Notes: generated from the letters alone by a model not told the origin. DNA of 64,000 nucleotides from Stutzerimonas stutzeri (GCF_019090095.1 NZ_JAGQFP010000001.1:248001-312000), one strand, 5' to 3'; positions 22,517-34,916 are shown, counted from the stretch's first letter. Translations and numbers: made by a program.

Positions 22517-23773
22517 ATGGGATACCAAAAGATCCAGGTGCCTGCCAGCGGTGACAAAATCACCGTCAATGCCGATAACACCCTGAATGTCCCCAACAAT
22601 CCGATCATCCCTTATATAGAAGGTGACGGCATTGGCGTGGACATCAGTCCGGTGATGATCAAAGTGGTCGATGCCGCCGTCGAGAAAGCATACGGTGGCC
22701 AGCGCAAAATCTCCTGGATGGAGATCTACGCCGGAGAGAAAGCGACCCAAGTCTACGATCAGGATACCTGGCTGCCGAAGGAAACCCTGGAGGCCGTGCG
22801 TGATTACGTCGTTTCCATCAAGGGCCCTTTGACCACGCCAGTCGGCGGTGGCATTCGCTCGCTGAACGTCGCGCTGCGTCAGGAGCTCGATCTTTATGTA
22901 TGCCAGCGTCCCGTTCGTTGGTTCACCGGTGTGCCCAGTCCGGTGAAGAAGCCGGCTGACGTGGACATGGTGATCTTCCGTGAGAATTCCGAAGACATCT
23001 ATGCCGGTGTCGAATGGAAGGCAGGCTCCCCTGAGGCGGAGAAAGTCATCAAGTTCCTCACCGAAGAAATGGGCGTCAAGAAGATTCGCTTCACGGAAAA
23101 CTGCGGTATCGGCATCAAGCCGGTCTCGCTCGAAGGGACCAAACGCCTGGTTCGCAAGGCTCTGCAATACGCGGTGGATAACAATCGCAGCTCGGTTACG
23201 CTGGTGCACAAGGGCAACATCATGAAGTTCACCGAGGGTGCCTTCAAAGAATGGGGCTACGAGGTGGCGCGTGACGAGTTCGGTGCTGAGCTGCTCGACG
23301 GCGGCCCCTGGATGCAGTTCAAGAATCCAACGACCGGCAAGAACATCGTCGTGAAAGACGCCATTGCCGACGCCATGCTGCAGCAAATTCTTCTGCGTCC
23401 CGCCGAGTACGATGTGATCGCTACGCTCAACCTCAACGGTGATTATCTGTCCGATGCACTCGCGGCGGAGGTGGGCGGCATCGGTATCGCGCCAGGTGCC
23501 AACCTGTCCGACACGGTCGCCATGTTCGAGGCAACGCACGGCACGGCGCCCAAATATGCTGGCCAGGACAAGGTAAACCCTGGTTCGCTGATCCTTTCGG
23601 CAGAGATGATGCTGCGCCACATGGGGTGGGTAGAAGCAGCGGATCTGATTATCAAATCGACCGAGAGCGCGATCGCGGCCAAGACGGTGACCTATGACTT
23701 CGAGCGCCTGATGGAGGGTGCGAGGCTGATGTCCTGTTCCGAGTTCGGCGACGCCATGATCTCCCACATGTAA
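22517..23773 (+). CDS. icd: Dimeric NADP-dependent isocitrate dehydrogenase (IDH-I)
   Basis: A 418-residue enzyme of the E. coli Icd type. It contains [13 protein letters not shown], the phosphorylation/substrate loop [11 protein letters not shown], and [19 protein letters not shown]. The serine in RENSEDIY is the AceK phosphorylation site in E. coli, which would divert isocitrate to AceA; AceK itself is not in the window. The ATG at 22517 with ACGGAG gives the family N-terminus [10 protein letters not shown]; the open frame back to 22439 is not supported. Confidence 0.95.
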   Translation: MGYQKIQVPASGDKITVNADNTLNVPNNPIIPYIEGDGIGVDISPVMIKVVDAAVEKAYGGQRKISWMEIYAGEKATQVYDQDTWLPKETLEAVRDYVVSIKGPLTTPVGGGIRSLNVALRQELDLYVCQRPVRWFTGVPSPVKKPADVDMVIFRENSEDIYAGVEWKAGSPEAEKVIKFLTEEMGVKKIRFTENCGIGIKPVSLEGTKRLVRKALQYAVDNNRSSVTLVHKGNIMKFTEGAFKEWGYEVARDEFGAELLDGGPWMQFKNPTTGKNIVVKDAIADAMLQQILLRPAEYDVIATLNLNGDYLSDALAAEVGGIGIAPGANLSDTVAMFEATHGTAPKYAGQDKVNPGSLILSAEMMLRHMGWVEAADLIIKSTESAIAAKTVTYDFERLMEGARLMSCSEFGDAMISHM

Positions 23774-23790
23774 TTTGTGGCAGGCAACAC

Positions 23791-23820
23791 GAAAAGGCCG
23801 ATCGATTGATCGGCCTTTTC
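23791..23820. terminator. Bidirectional terminator between icd and cspD
   Basis: A 30-bp near-perfect palindrome: GAAAAGGCCGATC pairs with GATCGGCCTTTTC around a 4-nt loop. It serves icd on the plus strand and cspD on the minus strand. Confidence 0.9.
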
Positions 23821-23831
23821 GTTACCTGGGG

Positions 23832-24089
23832 TCAGGCGTCTACGGTCGAGCTCTGTGAAACAGGCGCCACTGTTTCAGTCGTGCTCTGCAGCGATTGAAT
23901 GTTGGTTGCGTGCAGGCCCTTGGGACCTTGCAGAATGTCGAACATGACCGCTTGCCCAGCTTTGAGCGTTCTATACCCTTCCATCTGAATGGCTGAGTAA
24001 TGGGCGAACAGGTCCTCATCGCCGCCGTCTGCTACGATGAATCCGTAGCCTTTGGCGTTGTTGAACCACTTGACCTTACCGCTTAGCAT
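23832..24089 (-). CDS. cspD: Cold-shock-like protein CspD
   Basis: An 85-residue protein with one cold-shock domain. The RNP1 motif is KGYGFI and the RNP2-like motif DLFAHYSAI, followed by an unstructured Ser/Thr/Gln tail of about 18 residues. CspD binds single-stranded nucleic acid and slows replication in stationary phase in E. coli. The ATG at 24089 has AGAGGGA 7-8 bases upstream; the longer start at 24107 adds 6 residues not seen in the family. Divergent from clpS, as in E. coli. Confidence 0.92.
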   Translation of the reverse strand: MLSGKVKWFNNAKGYGFIVADGGDEDLFAHYSAIQMEGYRTLKAGQAVMFDILQGPKGLHATNIQSLQSTTETVAPVSQSSTVDA

Positions 24090-24302
24090 GCTGTTATCCC
24101 TCTGCAAAGGAGTCCATCACTGGAGTAACATCCATTTCATTCCGCGCTGATGCAGCACATAGCCCATACGCGCAGCCCGTTGCCGTTGTGGCACATACTG
24201 TTTGTATCACCGTTTTGCCGATAGTCAAGGCGACTCGTCAGGTGGCTGTGAAGCCTTTCCAATTACCCGGCCTCGGCGCCCCGATCTAGAACCGTTATAC
24301 GC

Positions 24303-24665
24303 ATGCGTGCATCTCCAGAGATTCGACTAATATTCAATCATGATCGTCCCAAACCGTTGGACGACGACTCCACCGGCCTTGCTGTCGAGGAGGCCAAGCC
24401 GCTGCTAAAGGCACCACCGATGTTCAAAGTTGTCATGTTTAATGATGACTACACGCCGATGGATTTCGTCGTGGAGGTGCTTGAGGGTATTTTCAATCAC
24501 AATCGGGAGCTCGCCACCAAGATCATGCTGGCGGTTCACACGGAAGGGCGGGCCGTTTGTGGTGTCTACACACGGGACGTTGCTGAAACCAAAGCGATGC
24601 AGGTCAATCAATATGCAAGGGAGTGCCAGCATCCGTTGCTTTGTGAGATCGAGAAGGACGGTTAA
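24303..24665 (+). CDS. clpS: ATP-dependent Clp protease adaptor ClpS
   Basis: A 120-residue adaptor. The core [20 protein letters not shown] is the N-degron binding pocket (Asn-Asp pair and hydrophobic pocket), followed by [19 protein letters not shown]. ClpS recognises N-terminal Leu, Phe, Tyr and Trp and hands the substrate to ClpAP. No clear ribosome-binding site precedes the ATG at 24303, though the start fits the family length. clpA follows after 29 bp. Confidence 0.94.
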   Translation: MRASPEIRLIFNHDRPKPLDDDSTGLAVEEAKPLLKAPPMFKVVMFNDDYTPMDFVVEVLEGIFNHNRELATKIMLAVHTEGRAVCGVYTRDVAETKAMQVNQYARECQHPLLCEIEKDG

Positions 24666-24694
24666 CCCCGAGTGCTGGGTAAGAGGTGAAAGCT

Positions 24695-26965
24695 ATGTTG
24701 AACCGTGAGCTCGAAGTCACTTTGAATCTGGCTTTCAAGGAGGCTCGTACCAAGCGTCATGAATTCATGACCGTCGAGCATCTCCTGTTAGCCTTGCTGG
24801 ATAACGAAGCAGCCGCAACGGTTTTGCGGGCCTGTGGGGCCAGTCTCGACAAGTTACGCCATGATTTGCAGGAGTTCATCGACTCCACGACGCCGTTGAT
24901 TCCTCAGCATGACGAGGAGCGTGAAACGCAGCCAACCTTGGGCTTCCAGCGTGTGCTCCAGCGTGCTGTTTTCCATGTCCAGAGCTCCGGCAAGCGCGAA
25001 GTCACAGGAGCGAATGTCCTGGTCGCCATTTTCAGCGAGCAGGAGAGTCAGGCGGTATTCCTGCTCAAGCAGCAAAATGTCGCGCGCATCGATGTGGTCA
25101 ATTACATCGCTCATGGGATTTCCAAGGTGCCAGGCCACAACGGCAATCCTGAAAGCGACTCGGACATGCAAGACGAAGAGGGCGGCGAAGCCACCGCATC
25201 TGGCAATCCGCTCGATGCGTACGCCAGCAACCTCAATGATCTCGCCCGCCAGGGGCGGATCGATCCACTGGTTGGGCGTGAGCATGAAGTCGAGCGGGTG
25301 GCGCAAATTCTTGCCCGTCGGCGTAAGAACAATCCGCTACTGGTTGGTGAGGCTGGGGTCGGCAAGACGGCGATCGCCGAGGGACTTGCCAAGCGAATCG
25401 TCGATCACCAGGTTCCGGACCTGTTGGCGGACAGTGTCGTCTATTCACTCGATCTGGGTGCATTGCTGGCTGGGACCAAGTACCGTGGGGACTTCGAGAA
25501 GCGCTTCAAGGCGTTGTTGAACGAGCTGCGTAAGCGGCCTCAGGCTGTTCTGTTCATTGATGAAATCCATACGATTATCGGTGCCGGCGCGGCGTCGGGT
25601 GGGGTGATGGATGCGTCCAATCTCCTCAAGCCGCTGTTGTCTTCCGGGGAGATCCGTTGTATCGGCTCGACCACCTTCCAGGAGTTTCGCGGCATATTCG
25701 AGAAAGACCGTGCGCTGGCCCGACGCTTCCAGAAGGTCGACGTTTCCGAACCCTCGGTGGAGGACACGATCGGCATTCTGCGCGGCTTGAAGGGTCGTTT
25801 CGAGCAGCATCACGGCATCGAGTACAGCGATGAGTCTCTTCGTGCCGCGGCCGAGCTGTCATCGCGTTACATCAATGATCGCCACATGCCGGACAAGGCC
25901 ATCGACGTCATTGACGAGGCGGGTGCCTATCAGCGTCTGCTGCCTGAAGACAAGCGGGCGCCGCGGATCGATGTGGAGCAGGTTGAAAACATCATCGCGA
26001 AAATCGCGCGCATACCACCCAAGCACGTCAGTACGTCCGACAAGGAGTTGCTGCGCAATCTGCAGCGCGATCTGAAGCTGACGGTCTTTGGTCAGGATGA
26101 CGCCATCGACTCGCTCGCCACCGCCATCAAGCTATCCCGGGCTGGGTTGAAAGCGCCGGACAAGCCGGTCGGCTCGTTCCTGTTCGCTGGCCCTACCGGT
26201 GTCGGTAAGACCGAGGCGGCGCGGCAATTGGCGCGGGCATTGGGCATCGAGCTGGTTCGTTTCGACATGTCGGAATACATGGAGCGTCATACGGTGTCGC
26301 GTTTGATTGGCGCGCCGCCCGGCTATGTCGGTTTTGATCAGGGCGGATTGCTGACCGAGGCCATTACCAAGCAGCCTCATTGCGTGTTGCTGCTCGACGA
26401 GATCGAGAAGGCGCATCCGGAAGTATTCAACCTGCTGCTGCAGGTAATGGATCACGGGACCCTGACCGACAATAACGGTCGCAAAGCCGACTTCCGTAAT
26501 GTAATCCTGATCATGACCACCAATGCCGGTGCGGAGACCGCCGCCCGGGCTTCGATTGGTTTCACTCATCAGGATCACGCCTCGGATGCCATGGAGGTGA
26601 TCAAGAAGAGCTTTACGCCGGAGTTCCGTAATCGCCTGGATACGATCATCCAGTTTGGTCGCCTGAGCCACGAGGTCATCAAGAGTATTGTCGACAAGTT
26701 CCTCATCGAGCTGCAGACGCAGCTCGAGGACAAGCATGTCACGCTCGAGGTGTCCGATGCGGCCCGTGGCTGGTTGGCCGAGCGTGGTTACGATCCGCAA
26801 ATGGGTGCGCGGCCAATGGCTCGCCTGATTCAGGACAAGATCAAGCGACCGCTGGCTGAGGAGATTCTGTTCGGTGAGTTGGCCGAACATGGCGGTGTGG
26901 TGCACATCGATATTCGCGACGACGAGCCCTTCTTCGAGTTCGAAACGTCAGCCGAGCTGGCATAG
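24695..26965 (+). CDS. clpA: ATP-dependent Clp protease ATP-binding subunit ClpA
   Basis: A 756-residue AAA+ unfoldase. The N-domain LNRELEVTLNLAFKEA binds ClpS. Two AAA modules carry Walker A GEAGVGKT (near residue 220) and GPTGVGKT (near residue 497). ClpA feeds proteins to ClpP, including N-degron and SsrA substrates. The ATG at 24695 has AAGAGGTG upstream; GTG at 24686 overlaps that ribosome-binding site and is less likely. A strong terminator follows. Confidence 0.95.
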   Translation: MLNRELEVTLNLAFKEARTKRHEFMTVEHLLLALLDNEAAATVLRACGASLDKLRHDLQEFIDSTTPLIPQHDEERETQPTLGFQRVLQRAVFHVQSSGKREVTGANVLVAIFSEQESQAVFLLKQQNVARIDVVNYIAHGISKVPGHNGNPESDSDMQDEEGGEATASGNPLDAYASNLNDLARQGRIDPLVGREHEVERVAQILARRRKNNPLLVGEAGVGKTAIAEGLAKRIVDHQVPDLLADSVVYSLDLGALLAGTKYRGDFEKRFKALLNELRKRPQAVLFIDEIHTIIGAGAASGGVMDASNLLKPLLSSGEIRCIGSTTFQEFRGIFEKDRALARRFQKVDVSEPSVEDTIGILRGLKGRFEQHHGIEYSDESLRAAAELSSRYINDRHMPDKAIDVIDEAGAYQRLLPEDKRAPRIDVEQVENIIAKIARIPPKHVSTSDKELLRNLQRDLKLTVFGQDDAIDSLATAIKLSRAGLKAPDKPVGSFLFAGPTGVGKTEAARQLARALGIELVRFDMSEYMERHTVSRLIGAPPGYVGFDQGGLLTEAITKQPHCVLLLDEIEKAHPEVFNLLLQVMDHGTLTDNNGRKADFRNVILIMTTNAGAETAARASIGFTHQDHASDAMEVIKKSFTPEFRNRLDTIIQFGRLSHEVIKSIVDKFLIELQTQLEDKHVTLEVSDAARGWLAERGYDPQMGARPMARLIQDKIKRPLAEEILFGELAEHGGVVHIDIRDDEPFFEFETSAELA

Positions 26966-26987
26966 TCCGGATAGGTGCATCGAAACG

Positions 26988-27017
26988 AAAAACGCCCGGC
27001 ATTTGCCGGGCGTTTTT
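26988..27017 (+). terminator. Terminator after clpA
   Basis: A5-CGCCCGGC (26988-27000) pairs with GCCGGGCG-T5 (27005-27017) around a 4-nt loop. Confidence 0.9.
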
Positions 27018-27090
27018 CGTTTGACCGTGTCGGTGGCGGTGTGCCGGGTACAGATGACGCTTTGGCTGACCGTGGAATAATTCAGCACAA

Positions 27091-27114
27091 CAAAAAGCCC
27101 GGCGGTTACCGGGC
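27091..27114 (-). terminator. Terminator after infA
   Basis: On the minus strand GCCCGG pairs with CCGGGC around a 6-nt loop, followed by T5. Confidence 0.8.
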
Positions 27115-27132
27115 GTTCGTTCTCGCGCTTCG

Positions 27133-27351
27133 TTAACGAGCGCGGTAGGTAATACGACCTTTGCTCAAGTCGTAGGGCGTCAGTTCGACGCGAACTTTGT
27201 CACCGGTCAGAATCCGGATGTAGTTCTTGCGCATCTTTCCGGAGATGTGCGCAGTAACGACGTGCCCATTTTCCAACTCCACGCGAAACATGGTGTTGGG
27301 CAGGGTGTCGACGACAGTACCTTCCATTTCGAAGCTGTCTTCTTTCGACAT
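27133..27351 (-). CDS. infA: Translation initiation factor IF-1
   Basis: A 72-residue S1/OB-fold protein of standard IF-1 length: [19 protein letters not shown] at the N-terminus and [22 protein letters not shown] near the C-terminus. It binds the 30S A site with IF-2 and IF-3 during initiation. Last gene of the trxB-aat-bpt-infA run, 99 bp after bpt, and probably also with its own promoter given its constant need. Confidence 0.96.
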
Positions 27352-27450
27352 TCAGTAAAGCCCTCGGTGTCCAATGAGTAACCCGGCGCGAAAAATGCCC
27401 GGGTAAAAGCGGCAAGTATTGTGCCTGAAAGGGTCCCGAGAGCCAAGGGC

Positions 27451-28158
27451 TCAGCTCAGAGTAATCCAGCGCTGGTTAACCAGTAGTTCGATGGGGCGGT
27501 ACTCGGTTTTGTAGTTCATCTTGCGGCAGTTCTTAATCCAGTAGCCCAGGTAGATCGCCTTCAGACCAAGCCGCGCTGCCTCGCCGACCTGCCAGAGAAT
27601 GGCGAAGCGACCAAGGCTCCGGCGTTCTTCGTTCGGGTCGTAGAAGGTATAAACCGCAGATAGCCCATTGGGCAGCACATCGGTGACGGCCAGCGCGAGC
27701 AGTCGTCCTTCCAGTCGGAACTCGTAGAAGCGGGAGAACGGCAGATCGCGGACCAGGAAGGTATGGAACTGGTCCCGGCTCGGCGGGTACATATCGCCGT
27801 CCGCATGACGTTGTTCGATATAGGTGGCGTAGAGCGAGTAATACTCTTCGGTGAACGAGGGGCGGACGCTGGTGACCGTCAGGTCGGCATTGCGTTTGAG
27901 GATGCGTCGCTGCTGGCGGTTGAGCTGTAGTCCGTCGGCCGGTATCCGCGCGGGGATGCAGGCGGTGCAGCGCTGGCAATGCGGACGATAAAGGTGGTCG
28001 CCACTACGGCGGAAGCCCATTTCAGACAGCTCGGCGTACACCTGCACATCCATCGGCTGACTGGGGTCGAGGAAGAGTGTGGTGGCCTGTTCATCGGGCA
28101 GATAACTGCACGCATGAGGCTGGGTCGCGTAGAACTTGAGACGAGCCAAAGAAGTCAT
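27451..28158 (-). CDS. bpt: Aspartate/glutamate leucyltransferase Bpt (arginyltransferase family)
   Basis: A 235-residue member of the ATE/Bpt family. The N-terminal cysteine-rich motif is present (Cys17 and [13 protein letters not shown], Cys61/64/67), and the C-terminal GNAT-like domain holds [20 protein letters not shown]. Bacterial Bpt transfers Leu from tRNA to proteins with N-terminal Asp or Glu, creating ClpS substrates. It sits between aat and infA and faces clpSA across 186 bp of infA region and terminators, so a whole N-degron pathway is clustered. Confidence 0.92.
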   Translation of the reverse strand: MTSLARLKFYATQPHACSYLPDEQATTLFLDPSQPMDVQVYAELSEMGFRRSGDHLYRPHCQRCTACIPARIPADGLQLNRQQRRILKRNADLTVTSVRPSFTEEYYSLYATYIEQRHADGDMYPPSRDQFHTFLVRDLPFSRFYEFRLEGRLLALAVTDVLPNGLSAVYTFYDPNEERRSLGRFAILWQVGEAARLGLKAIYLGYWIKNCRKMNYKTEYRPIELLVNQRWITLS

Positions 28159-28210
28159 GGTCAGCTCTCGGAAAACTTGAAATCAGTGTAGGTCAGCTTG
28201 GCTTCGTCGA

Positions 28211-28891
28211 CTAGGGCTCCCATCGGGCTGAACTGGGTTCGTCCAGATGCTTCGCAAGCGCTTCGGCGAAGACCTGGCGGGGGATGGGCCGTGCGCCGAA
28301 ACTGGCCAGGTGTTGCGTCGGCATCTGGCAGTCAATCAATTTGAAATCCCAGTCGCGGAGACGTTCCACTAATGTCACGAATCCCACCTTGGAAGCATCG
28401 GTCGTATGGCTGAACATCGATTCGCCGAAGAATAGTCGACCCATTGCGAGCCCATAGAGCCCGCCGACCAATCGTCCGTCTTGCCAGACTTCGACCGAGT
28501 GTGCGACGCCGAGGCGATGCAGCGTCACGTAGGCGTCCTGCATTGGCGTCGTGATCCAGGTGCCGTCGGCATAGCTGCGAGGCCCGGCGCAACCTTCGAT
28601 CACGGCTCTAAAGGCTTGGTCGAACGTGACGTTGAATACTTCCTGGCGCAGCTTCTTGCGCAGGCTGCGAGAGACATGCAGTTCCTCGGGATAGAGAACC
28701 GTGCGGGGGTCAGGCGACCACCAGAGCAGCGGCTGGCCCTCCTGGTACCAGGGAAAGCAGCCGTGACGGTAGGCCGCCATCAAGCGCTCGGGCGACAAAT
28801 CCCCGCCAGCCGCGAGCAACCCATTGGGTTCTCGCATGGCCTTCTCCAAGGGGGGGAACGACAGGTCGTCGCGTTGCAGCCAGGTCAGCAT
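28211..28891 (-). CDS. aat: Leucyl/phenylalanyl-tRNA--protein transferase
   Basis: A 226-residue enzyme. It attaches Leu or Phe to proteins with N-terminal Lys or Arg, marking them for ClpS-ClpAP. The conserved [26 protein letters not shown] (near residues 24-50), WWSPDPR and [18 protein letters not shown] are all present. 42 bp downstream of trxB and 52 bp upstream of bpt on the same strand, so it is very likely one operon with both. Confidence 0.95.
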   Translation of the reverse strand: MLTWLQRDDLSFPPLEKAMREPNGLLAAGGDLSPERLMAAYRHGCFPWYQEGQPLLWWSPDPRTVLYPEELHVSRSLRKKLRQEVFNVTFDQAFRAVIEGCAGPRSYADGTWITTPMQDAYVTLHRLGVAHSVEVWQDGRLVGGLYGLAMGRLFFGESMFSHTTDASKVGFVTLVERLRDWDFKLIDCQMPTQHLASFGARPIPRQVFAEALAKHLDEPSSARWEP

Positions 28892-28933
28892 ATTGGTCGC
28901 CAGAAAGGAGCGGCGATGCCGCCCCGGCGTGTC

Positions 28934-29890
<957 letters not shown>

Positions 29891-30094
29891 TCATAAGCCT
29901 TTGTTGCGAATAGAGAAGCGTGCTCCAGTCGAGCCGCATAGTAAAAACTGGCGTTTATGCTACACCGAAGCATCGAGAAAAGCCCAAGCCGGCGAGGAAC
30001 CGGCATGCCATCGAATCGACAAACCCGTACAATGGCCGGGTTCAGGCTGACTACGGTTCATAGAGCGCGCCGCAGGCGCAGGAAATAAAGCGTT

Positions 30095-32500
30095 TTGAAG
30101 AATACCTCCTCTACCGCGCCGGCTTCCGTCTGGCGACAGCAATTGCATTACCGTCTCAAAGAGGGTGCCTTGATCGCGCTCGGAGCGCTGTGCGCGTACC
30201 TCTGGATGGCATTGCTCACCTACGACCCGGCCGACCCAGGCTGGACCCATACCAGCAACGTCCAGCAAGTCCAGAACGCCGCCGGCCGCGCCGGGGCCTG
30301 GTTTGCCGATGTGCTGTTCATGGCGCTCGGCTATTTCGCGTTCCTGTTTCCATTGCTGCTGGGCATCAAGACCTGGCAGGTATTCCGCGCGCGGCATCAG
30401 CCATGGACCTGGAACGGCTGGCTGTTTTCCTGGCGCTTGATCGGGCTCGTATTCCTGATTCTTTCCGGCTCCGCGCTGGCCTATATCCATTTCCAGTTCG
30501 CCAACAACCTACCGGCGTCGGCAGGAGGCGCTCTAGGTGAAAGCCTCGGACAGCTGGCCGAAGCGGCGCTTAACGTGCAAGGCAGCACCCTGTTGTTGCT
30601 GGCGTTTTTTCTGTTCGGCCTGACGGTATTTACCGACCTGTCCTGGTTCAAAGTGATGGATCTGACCGGCAAGATCACGCTCGATCTGATCGAGCTGATT
30701 CAGAGCCTGTTCAGCCGCTGGTGGTCCGCCCGTAATGAACGCAAGCAGCTCGTTGCGCAACTGCGAGAAGCCGATGACGTGGTTAACGACGTGGCAGGGT
30801 CGCTCTCCGACCAGCGCGAACGCGCGAAGGTAAAGGAGCGCTTGCTCGAGCGCGAAGAGTCGCTGAGCAAGCACATGAGCGAGCGGGAGAAACGCCCAGC
30901 ACCGGTTATTCCGCCGGCCGCGCCGCCGAAGCCGGTCGAGCAGAGCAAGCGCGTCTTGAAAGAAAAGCAGGCCAACCTGTTCGTCGATCCGCTGATCGAG
31001 GGCAGTGTGCCTCCACTGTCACTCTTGGACGTGGCTGAAAAACAGCACAAGCAGTATTCGCCCGAATCGCTTGAAGCGATGTCGCGGCTGCTGGAAATCA
31101 AACTGAAGGAGTTCGGTGTCGAGGTCATCGTCGAGTCGGTCCATCCCGGTCCCGTCATTACCCGTTTCGAAATACAGCCAGCCGCCGGGGTCAAGGTCAG
31201 CCGAATCTCCAACCTCGCCAAGGACCTCGCACGGTCCTTGGCGGTGATCAGTGTGCGGGTGGTCGAGGTAATTCCCGGCAAAACCACCGTAGGCATCGAG
31301 ATTCCCAACGAAGATCGTCAGATCGTGCGGTTCTCGGAAGTGCTGTCGTCAGCGCCCTACGACGACGCCAAATCGCCGGTCACCATCGCACTCGGTCACG
31401 ATATTGGCGGTAAGCCGGTGATCGCCGACCTGGCGAAAATGCCCCACCTGTTGGTGGCCGGTACCACCGGTTCCGGTAAGTCGGTTGGCGTGAACGCGAT
31501 GATCCTTTCGATCCTCTTCAAATCCACGCCGGAAGATGCCCGGCTGATCATGATCGACCCGAAAATGCTCGAACTGTCGATCTATGAAGGCATCCCGCAC
31601 CTGCTGTGTCCGGTCGTCACCGACATGAAGGAGGCGGCGAACGCGCTGCGTTGGAGCGTCGCCGAGATGGAGCGTCGTTACAAGCTGATGGCGGCCATGG
31701 GCGTGCGCAACCTGGCGGGGTTCAACCGCAAGGTGAAAGAAGCGGAGGAGGCCGGAACGCCGCTCACCGACCCGTTGTATCGCCGCCAGAGCATGGAAGA
31801 TGAAGCGCCGCTGCTGAAGAAGCTGCCCACCATCGTCGTGGTGGTAGACGAATTCGCCGACATGATGATGATCGTCGGTAAAAAGGTCGAAGAGCTGATC
31901 GCCCGTATCGCACAGAAGGCGCGAGCAGCGGGTATCCATCTGATTCTCGCGACCCAGCGGCCATCGGTGGACGTAATCACCGGCTTGATCAAGGCAAACA
32001 TTCCGACGCGTATGGCCTTTCAGGTATCCAGCAAGATCGACTCGCGCACCATCCTCGATCAGGGCGGCGCCGAACAACTGCTCGGCCATGGCGACATGCT
32101 CTATCTGCCGCCTGGCACCGGCTTGCCGATTCGCGTACACGGGGCCTTCGTCTCGGATGACGAGGTCCATCGCGTAGTGGAAGCCTGGAAGGCCCGCGGC
32201 GCGCCAGATTACATCGAAGAAATCCTCGCCGGAGTGGAAGACGCCGGCGGCGGCTTCGATGGCTCCAGTGGCGAGGGCGGCGGCGGTGAAGGCAGCGAGG
32301 AAGACCCGCTCTACGACGAAGCCGTACGTTTCGTCACCGAGAGCCGTCGCGCCTCGATCTCCGCGGTGCAGCGCAAACTCAAGATCGGCTACAACCGTGC
32401 GGCTCGAATGATCGAAGCCATGGAAATGGCCGGTGTCGTCACCTCAATGAATACCAACGGCTCGCGCGAAGTGCTCGCGCCGCCTCCCATCCGCGACTAG
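30095..32500 (+). CDS. ftsK: DNA translocase FtsK
   Basis: An 801-residue division protein. The N-terminal membrane domain has about four helices (within residues 25-185). A short charged linker follows, then the RecA-like motor with Walker [10 protein letters not shown] (near residue 455) and Walker [13 protein letters not shown] (near 580), and a C-terminal winged-helix gamma domain (about 735-798) that reads KOPS. It pumps the chromosome at the septum and activates XerCD at dif. The start is TTG at 30095 with AGGA 11 bases upstream; no ATG fits. lolA follows after 16 bp. Confidence 0.95.
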   Translation: MKNTSSTAPASVWRQQLHYRLKEGALIALGALCAYLWMALLTYDPADPGWTHTSNVQQVQNAAGRAGAWFADVLFMALGYFAFLFPLLLGIKTWQVFRARHQPWTWNGWLFSWRLIGLVFLILSGSALAYIHFQFANNLPASAGGALGESLGQLAEAALNVQGSTLLLLAFFLFGLTVFTDLSWFKVMDLTGKITLDLIELIQSLFSRWWSARNERKQLVAQLREADDVVNDVAGSLSDQRERAKVKERLLEREESLSKHMSEREKRPAPVIPPAAPPKPVEQSKRVLKEKQANLFVDPLIEGSVPPLSLLDVAEKQHKQYSPESLEAMSRLLEIKLKEFGVEVIVESVHPGPVITRFEIQPAAGVKVSRISNLAKDLARSLAVISVRVVEVIPGKTTVGIEIPNEDRQIVRFSEVLSSAPYDDAKSPVTIALGHDIGGKPVIADLAKMPHLLVAGTTGSGKSVGVNAMILSILFKSTPEDARLIMIDPKMLELSIYEGIPHLLCPVVTDMKEAANALRWSVAEMERRYKLMAAMGVRNLAGFNRKVKEAEEAGTPLTDPLYRRQSMEDEAPLLKKLPTIVVVVDEFADMMMIVGKKVEELIARIAQKARAAGIHLILATQRPSVDVITGLIKANIPTRMAFQVSSKIDSRTILDQGGAEQLLGHGDMLYLPPGTGLPIRVHGAFVSDDEVHRVVEAWKARGAPDYIEEILAGVEDAGGGFDGSSGEGGGGEGSEEDPLYDEAVRFVTESRRASISAVQRKLKIGYNRAARMIEAMEMAGVVTSMNTNGSREVLAPPPIRD

Positions 32501-32516
32501 TCGCACCGAGGGTTTC

Positions 32517-33143
32517 ATGCAATTGATTCGCACGCTGTTTGCATCCGCGCTGCTGTTTACCCTGGTCCCGGCTTATGCCGACCAGGCCGCTTCGGTACAG
32601 CGCCTTACCGGTCTGCTGGAGAAGGCCGAGACTCTGACCGGCCGTTTCTCTCAGCTATCGCTCGACGGTACCGGTACGCAACTCCAGGAGACATCCGGCG
32701 AGATGGCCCTGAAGCGTCCCGGGCAGTTTCGCTGGCATACCGACGCGCCGATGGAGCAGCTGCTGGTCTCCAACGGTAAGAAGGTCTGGTTGTACGACCC
32801 GGACCTCGAGCAGGTGACCATCCAGACGCTCGATCAGCGGCTGACACATACGCCGGCGCTGTTGCTTTCAGGTGACGTGTCGGCGATTAGCGAGAATTTC
32901 GATGTGTCGCATCAGGAAGCGGGTGAGGTGGTCGATTTCACGCTCAAGCCCAAGGCGAAAGACACCCTGTTCGATAGCCTGCGCTTGTCGTTTCGTGGTG
33001 GCGTGATCAATGACATGCAGATGATCGATGGCGTGGGCCAGCGCACCAATATCCTGTTTCAAGGGGTCAAGTTGAACCAGCCGCTCAAGGCGGATCTGTT
33101 CACGTTCGAGATTCCCAAAGGCGCCGACGTCATTTCTGAATGA
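32517..33143 (+). CDS. lolA: Outer-membrane lipoprotein carrier protein LolA
   Basis: A 208-residue periplasmic chaperone with a signal peptide ending AYA (residue 21). It carries lipoproteins from LolCDE to LolB. The family pattern [34 protein letters not shown] and [13 protein letters not shown] is present. The ATG at 32517 follows GAGGG. The ftsK-lolA-rarA-(crcB)-serS order is conserved in Pseudomonas. Confidence 0.95.
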   Translation: MQLIRTLFASALLFTLVPAYADQAASVQRLTGLLEKAETLTGRFSQLSLDGTGTQLQETSGEMALKRPGQFRWHTDAPMEQLLVSNGKKVWLYDPDLEQVTIQTLDQRLTHTPALLLSGDVSAISENFDVSHQEAGEVVDFTLKPKAKDTLFDSLRLSFRGGVINDMQMIDGVGQRTNILFQGVKLNQPLKADLFTFEIPKGADVISE

Positions 33144-33219
33144 CGCCAGCCGCTGCCTATACGCACCGATGCGGCCCGCTTAACAGCTGGCCGTTCGCAT
33201 AGAGAGGTACCTGCCCGCG

Positions 33220-34545
33220 ATGGACCTGTTCAGTCGCGAACCTGTCGCTCAGCCACTTGCCGCTCGCTTGCGTGCCACCAGCCTCGACGAATATGTCGGG
33301 CAGGAGCATCTACTGGCACGTGGCAAGCCGCTGCGCGAAGCGTTGGAGCAGGGGGCGCTGCACTCAATGGTGTTCTGGGGCCCGCCCGGGGTAGGCAAGA
33401 CGACCTTGGCGCGCTTGCTGGCCAAGGTTTCCGACGCGCACTTCGAGACCGTCTCGGCGGTGCTGGCAGGCGTCAAGGATATCCGCCAGGCGGTAGAAGT
33501 CGCCAAGCAACAGGCGGCGCAATATGGGCGTCGCACCATCCTCTTCGTCGACGAGGTGCACCGTTTCAACAAGTCGCAGCAGGATGCTTTCCTTCCGTAC
33601 GTTGAGGACGGCACGCTGATATTCATCGGTGCCACAACCGAGAACCCTTCGTTCGAACTCAACAACGCCCTGTTATCCAGAGCGCGTGTGTACGTGCTCA
33701 AAAGTCTCGACGAGGCGGCGCTGCGCAAACTGGTTACGCGCGCGTTGACCGAATCCAAAGGTCTGGGCGACATGCACCTCAGCCTGCCCGAGGACAGTTT
33801 CCAGGTACTCATGGCTGCGGCCGATGGTGATGGCCGACGCCTGTTGAACCTGTTGGAAAACGCCTCTGATCTGGCTGAAGAGGGCGGTGAGATCAGCGTC
33901 GAGCTGCTGCAGGATCTGTTGGGTGATAGCCGCCGGCGCTTCGACAAGGGCGGCGAAGCGTTCTACGACCAGATTTCCGCACTGCACAAGTCCGTTCGCG
34001 GCTCCAATCCGGATGCTGCGCTGTACTGGTTTGCGCGAATGATCGACGGCGGTTGCGACCCGCTCTATATCGCGCGCCGCGTGGTGCGGATGGCCAGCGA
34101 GGAGGTCGGCAATGCCGATCCGCGTGCGATGGGCCTGTGCCTGTCCGCCTGGGACGTACAGGAGCGTCTGGGCAGCCCGGAAGGCGAGCTGGCAGTCGCG
34201 CAGGCCATCGTCTACCTGGCCTGCGCGCCAAAGAGCAACGCGGTCTACGTGGCGTACAAGGCGGCGCTGCGTGATGTAGCCGAAAACGGCTCGCAGGAAG
34301 TGCCTTTGCATTTGCGTAATGCGCCGACCCGGCTCATGAAAGAGCTCGGCTACGGCAACGAGTACCGCTACGCCCATGACGAGCCCGATGCCTACGCGGC
34401 GGGCGAAGATTATTTTCCGGACGCCATGGCGCCGCGTCAGTACTATCAACCGGTGCCGCGCGGGCTGGAGAGCAAGATTCGCGACAAGCTCGAGCATCTG
34501 GCGCGCCTGGATCGCGAAAGTCCACGTCAGCGGAGAAAGACATGA
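33220..34545 (+). CDS. rarA: Replication-associated recombination protein A (RarA/MgsA)
   Basis: A 441-residue AAA+ ATPase related to clamp-loader subunits. Walker A is GPPGVGKTT (near residue 52), Walker B FVDEVHRF (near 108), and sensor [18 protein letters not shown] follows. The C-terminal tetramerisation domain has [29 protein letters not shown]. RarA acts at stalled replication forks. It overlaps crcB by 4 bp. Confidence 0.95.
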   Translation: MDLFSREPVAQPLAARLRATSLDEYVGQEHLLARGKPLREALEQGALHSMVFWGPPGVGKTTLARLLAKVSDAHFETVSAVLAGVKDIRQAVEVAKQQAAQYGRRTILFVDEVHRFNKSQQDAFLPYVEDGTLIFIGATTENPSFELNNALLSRARVYVLKSLDEAALRKLVTRALTESKGLGDMHLSLPEDSFQVLMAAADGDGRRLLNLLENASDLAEEGGEISVELLQDLLGDSRRRFDKGGEAFYDQISALHKSVRGSNPDAALYWFARMIDGGCDPLYIARRVVRMASEEVGNADPRAMGLCLSAWDVQERLGSPEGELAVAQAIVYLACAPKSNAVYVAYKAALRDVAENGSQEVPLHLRNAPTRLMKELGYGNEYRYAHDEPDAYAAGEDYFPDAMAPRQYYQPVPRGLESKIRDKLEHLARLDRESPRQRRKT

Positions 34546-34916
34546 TTCGGATGGCCTTGGCCGTCGTGGTCGGTGGCGTGCTCGGCACGCTGATCCGCTT
34601 CGCTGCCGCGACCTGGGTATCGACCCAATGGCCCCGCCATTTCTATCTGGCCACGCTGGCGGTCAACCTGGTCGGTTGCCTGCTGATTGGCTACCTGTAC
34701 GCGTTCTTTTTGGCGCGTCCGGATATTTCGCCGGAGCTGCGGGGTGGGCTCATCATCGGTTTTCTGGGTGCCCTGACGACTTTCTCCAGCTTCTCGCTCG
34801 ATGGGTTGCGCCTGCTCGAGAGCGGCCAGGTTGCAACCGCCTTCGGCTATATCGGCGTCAGCGTACTTGGCGGGCTGCTGGCCGCGTGGGCCGGACTTTC
34901 ACTCGCCAGGTTATGA
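34542..34916 (+). CDS. crcB: Fluoride-specific ion channel CrcB/Fluc
   Basis: A 124-residue protein with four transmembrane helices. The motifs [26 protein letters not shown] and [13 protein letters not shown] (with the conserved Asn and the Thr/Phe pore residues) identify a Fluc channel that exports fluoride. It overlaps rarA by 4 bp (ATGA), so it is translationally coupled; no fluoride riboswitch precedes it, unlike many crcB genes. serS follows 72 bp later. Confidence 0.93.
   Translation: MIRMALAVVVGGVLGTLIRFAAATWVSTQWPRHFYLATLAVNLVGCLLIGYLYAFFLARPDISPELRGGLIIGFLGALTTFSSFSLDGLRLLESGQVATAFGYIGVSVLGGLLAAWAGLSLARL

Noticed and set aside
22487..23767. Minus-strand open frame opposite icd
   Set aside because: Antisense to a complete isocitrate dehydrogenase, no start signals.
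34400..34545. Fluoride riboswitch before crcB
   Set aside because: crcB starts inside the end of rarA with a 4-bp overlap, leaving no leader for a riboswitch.
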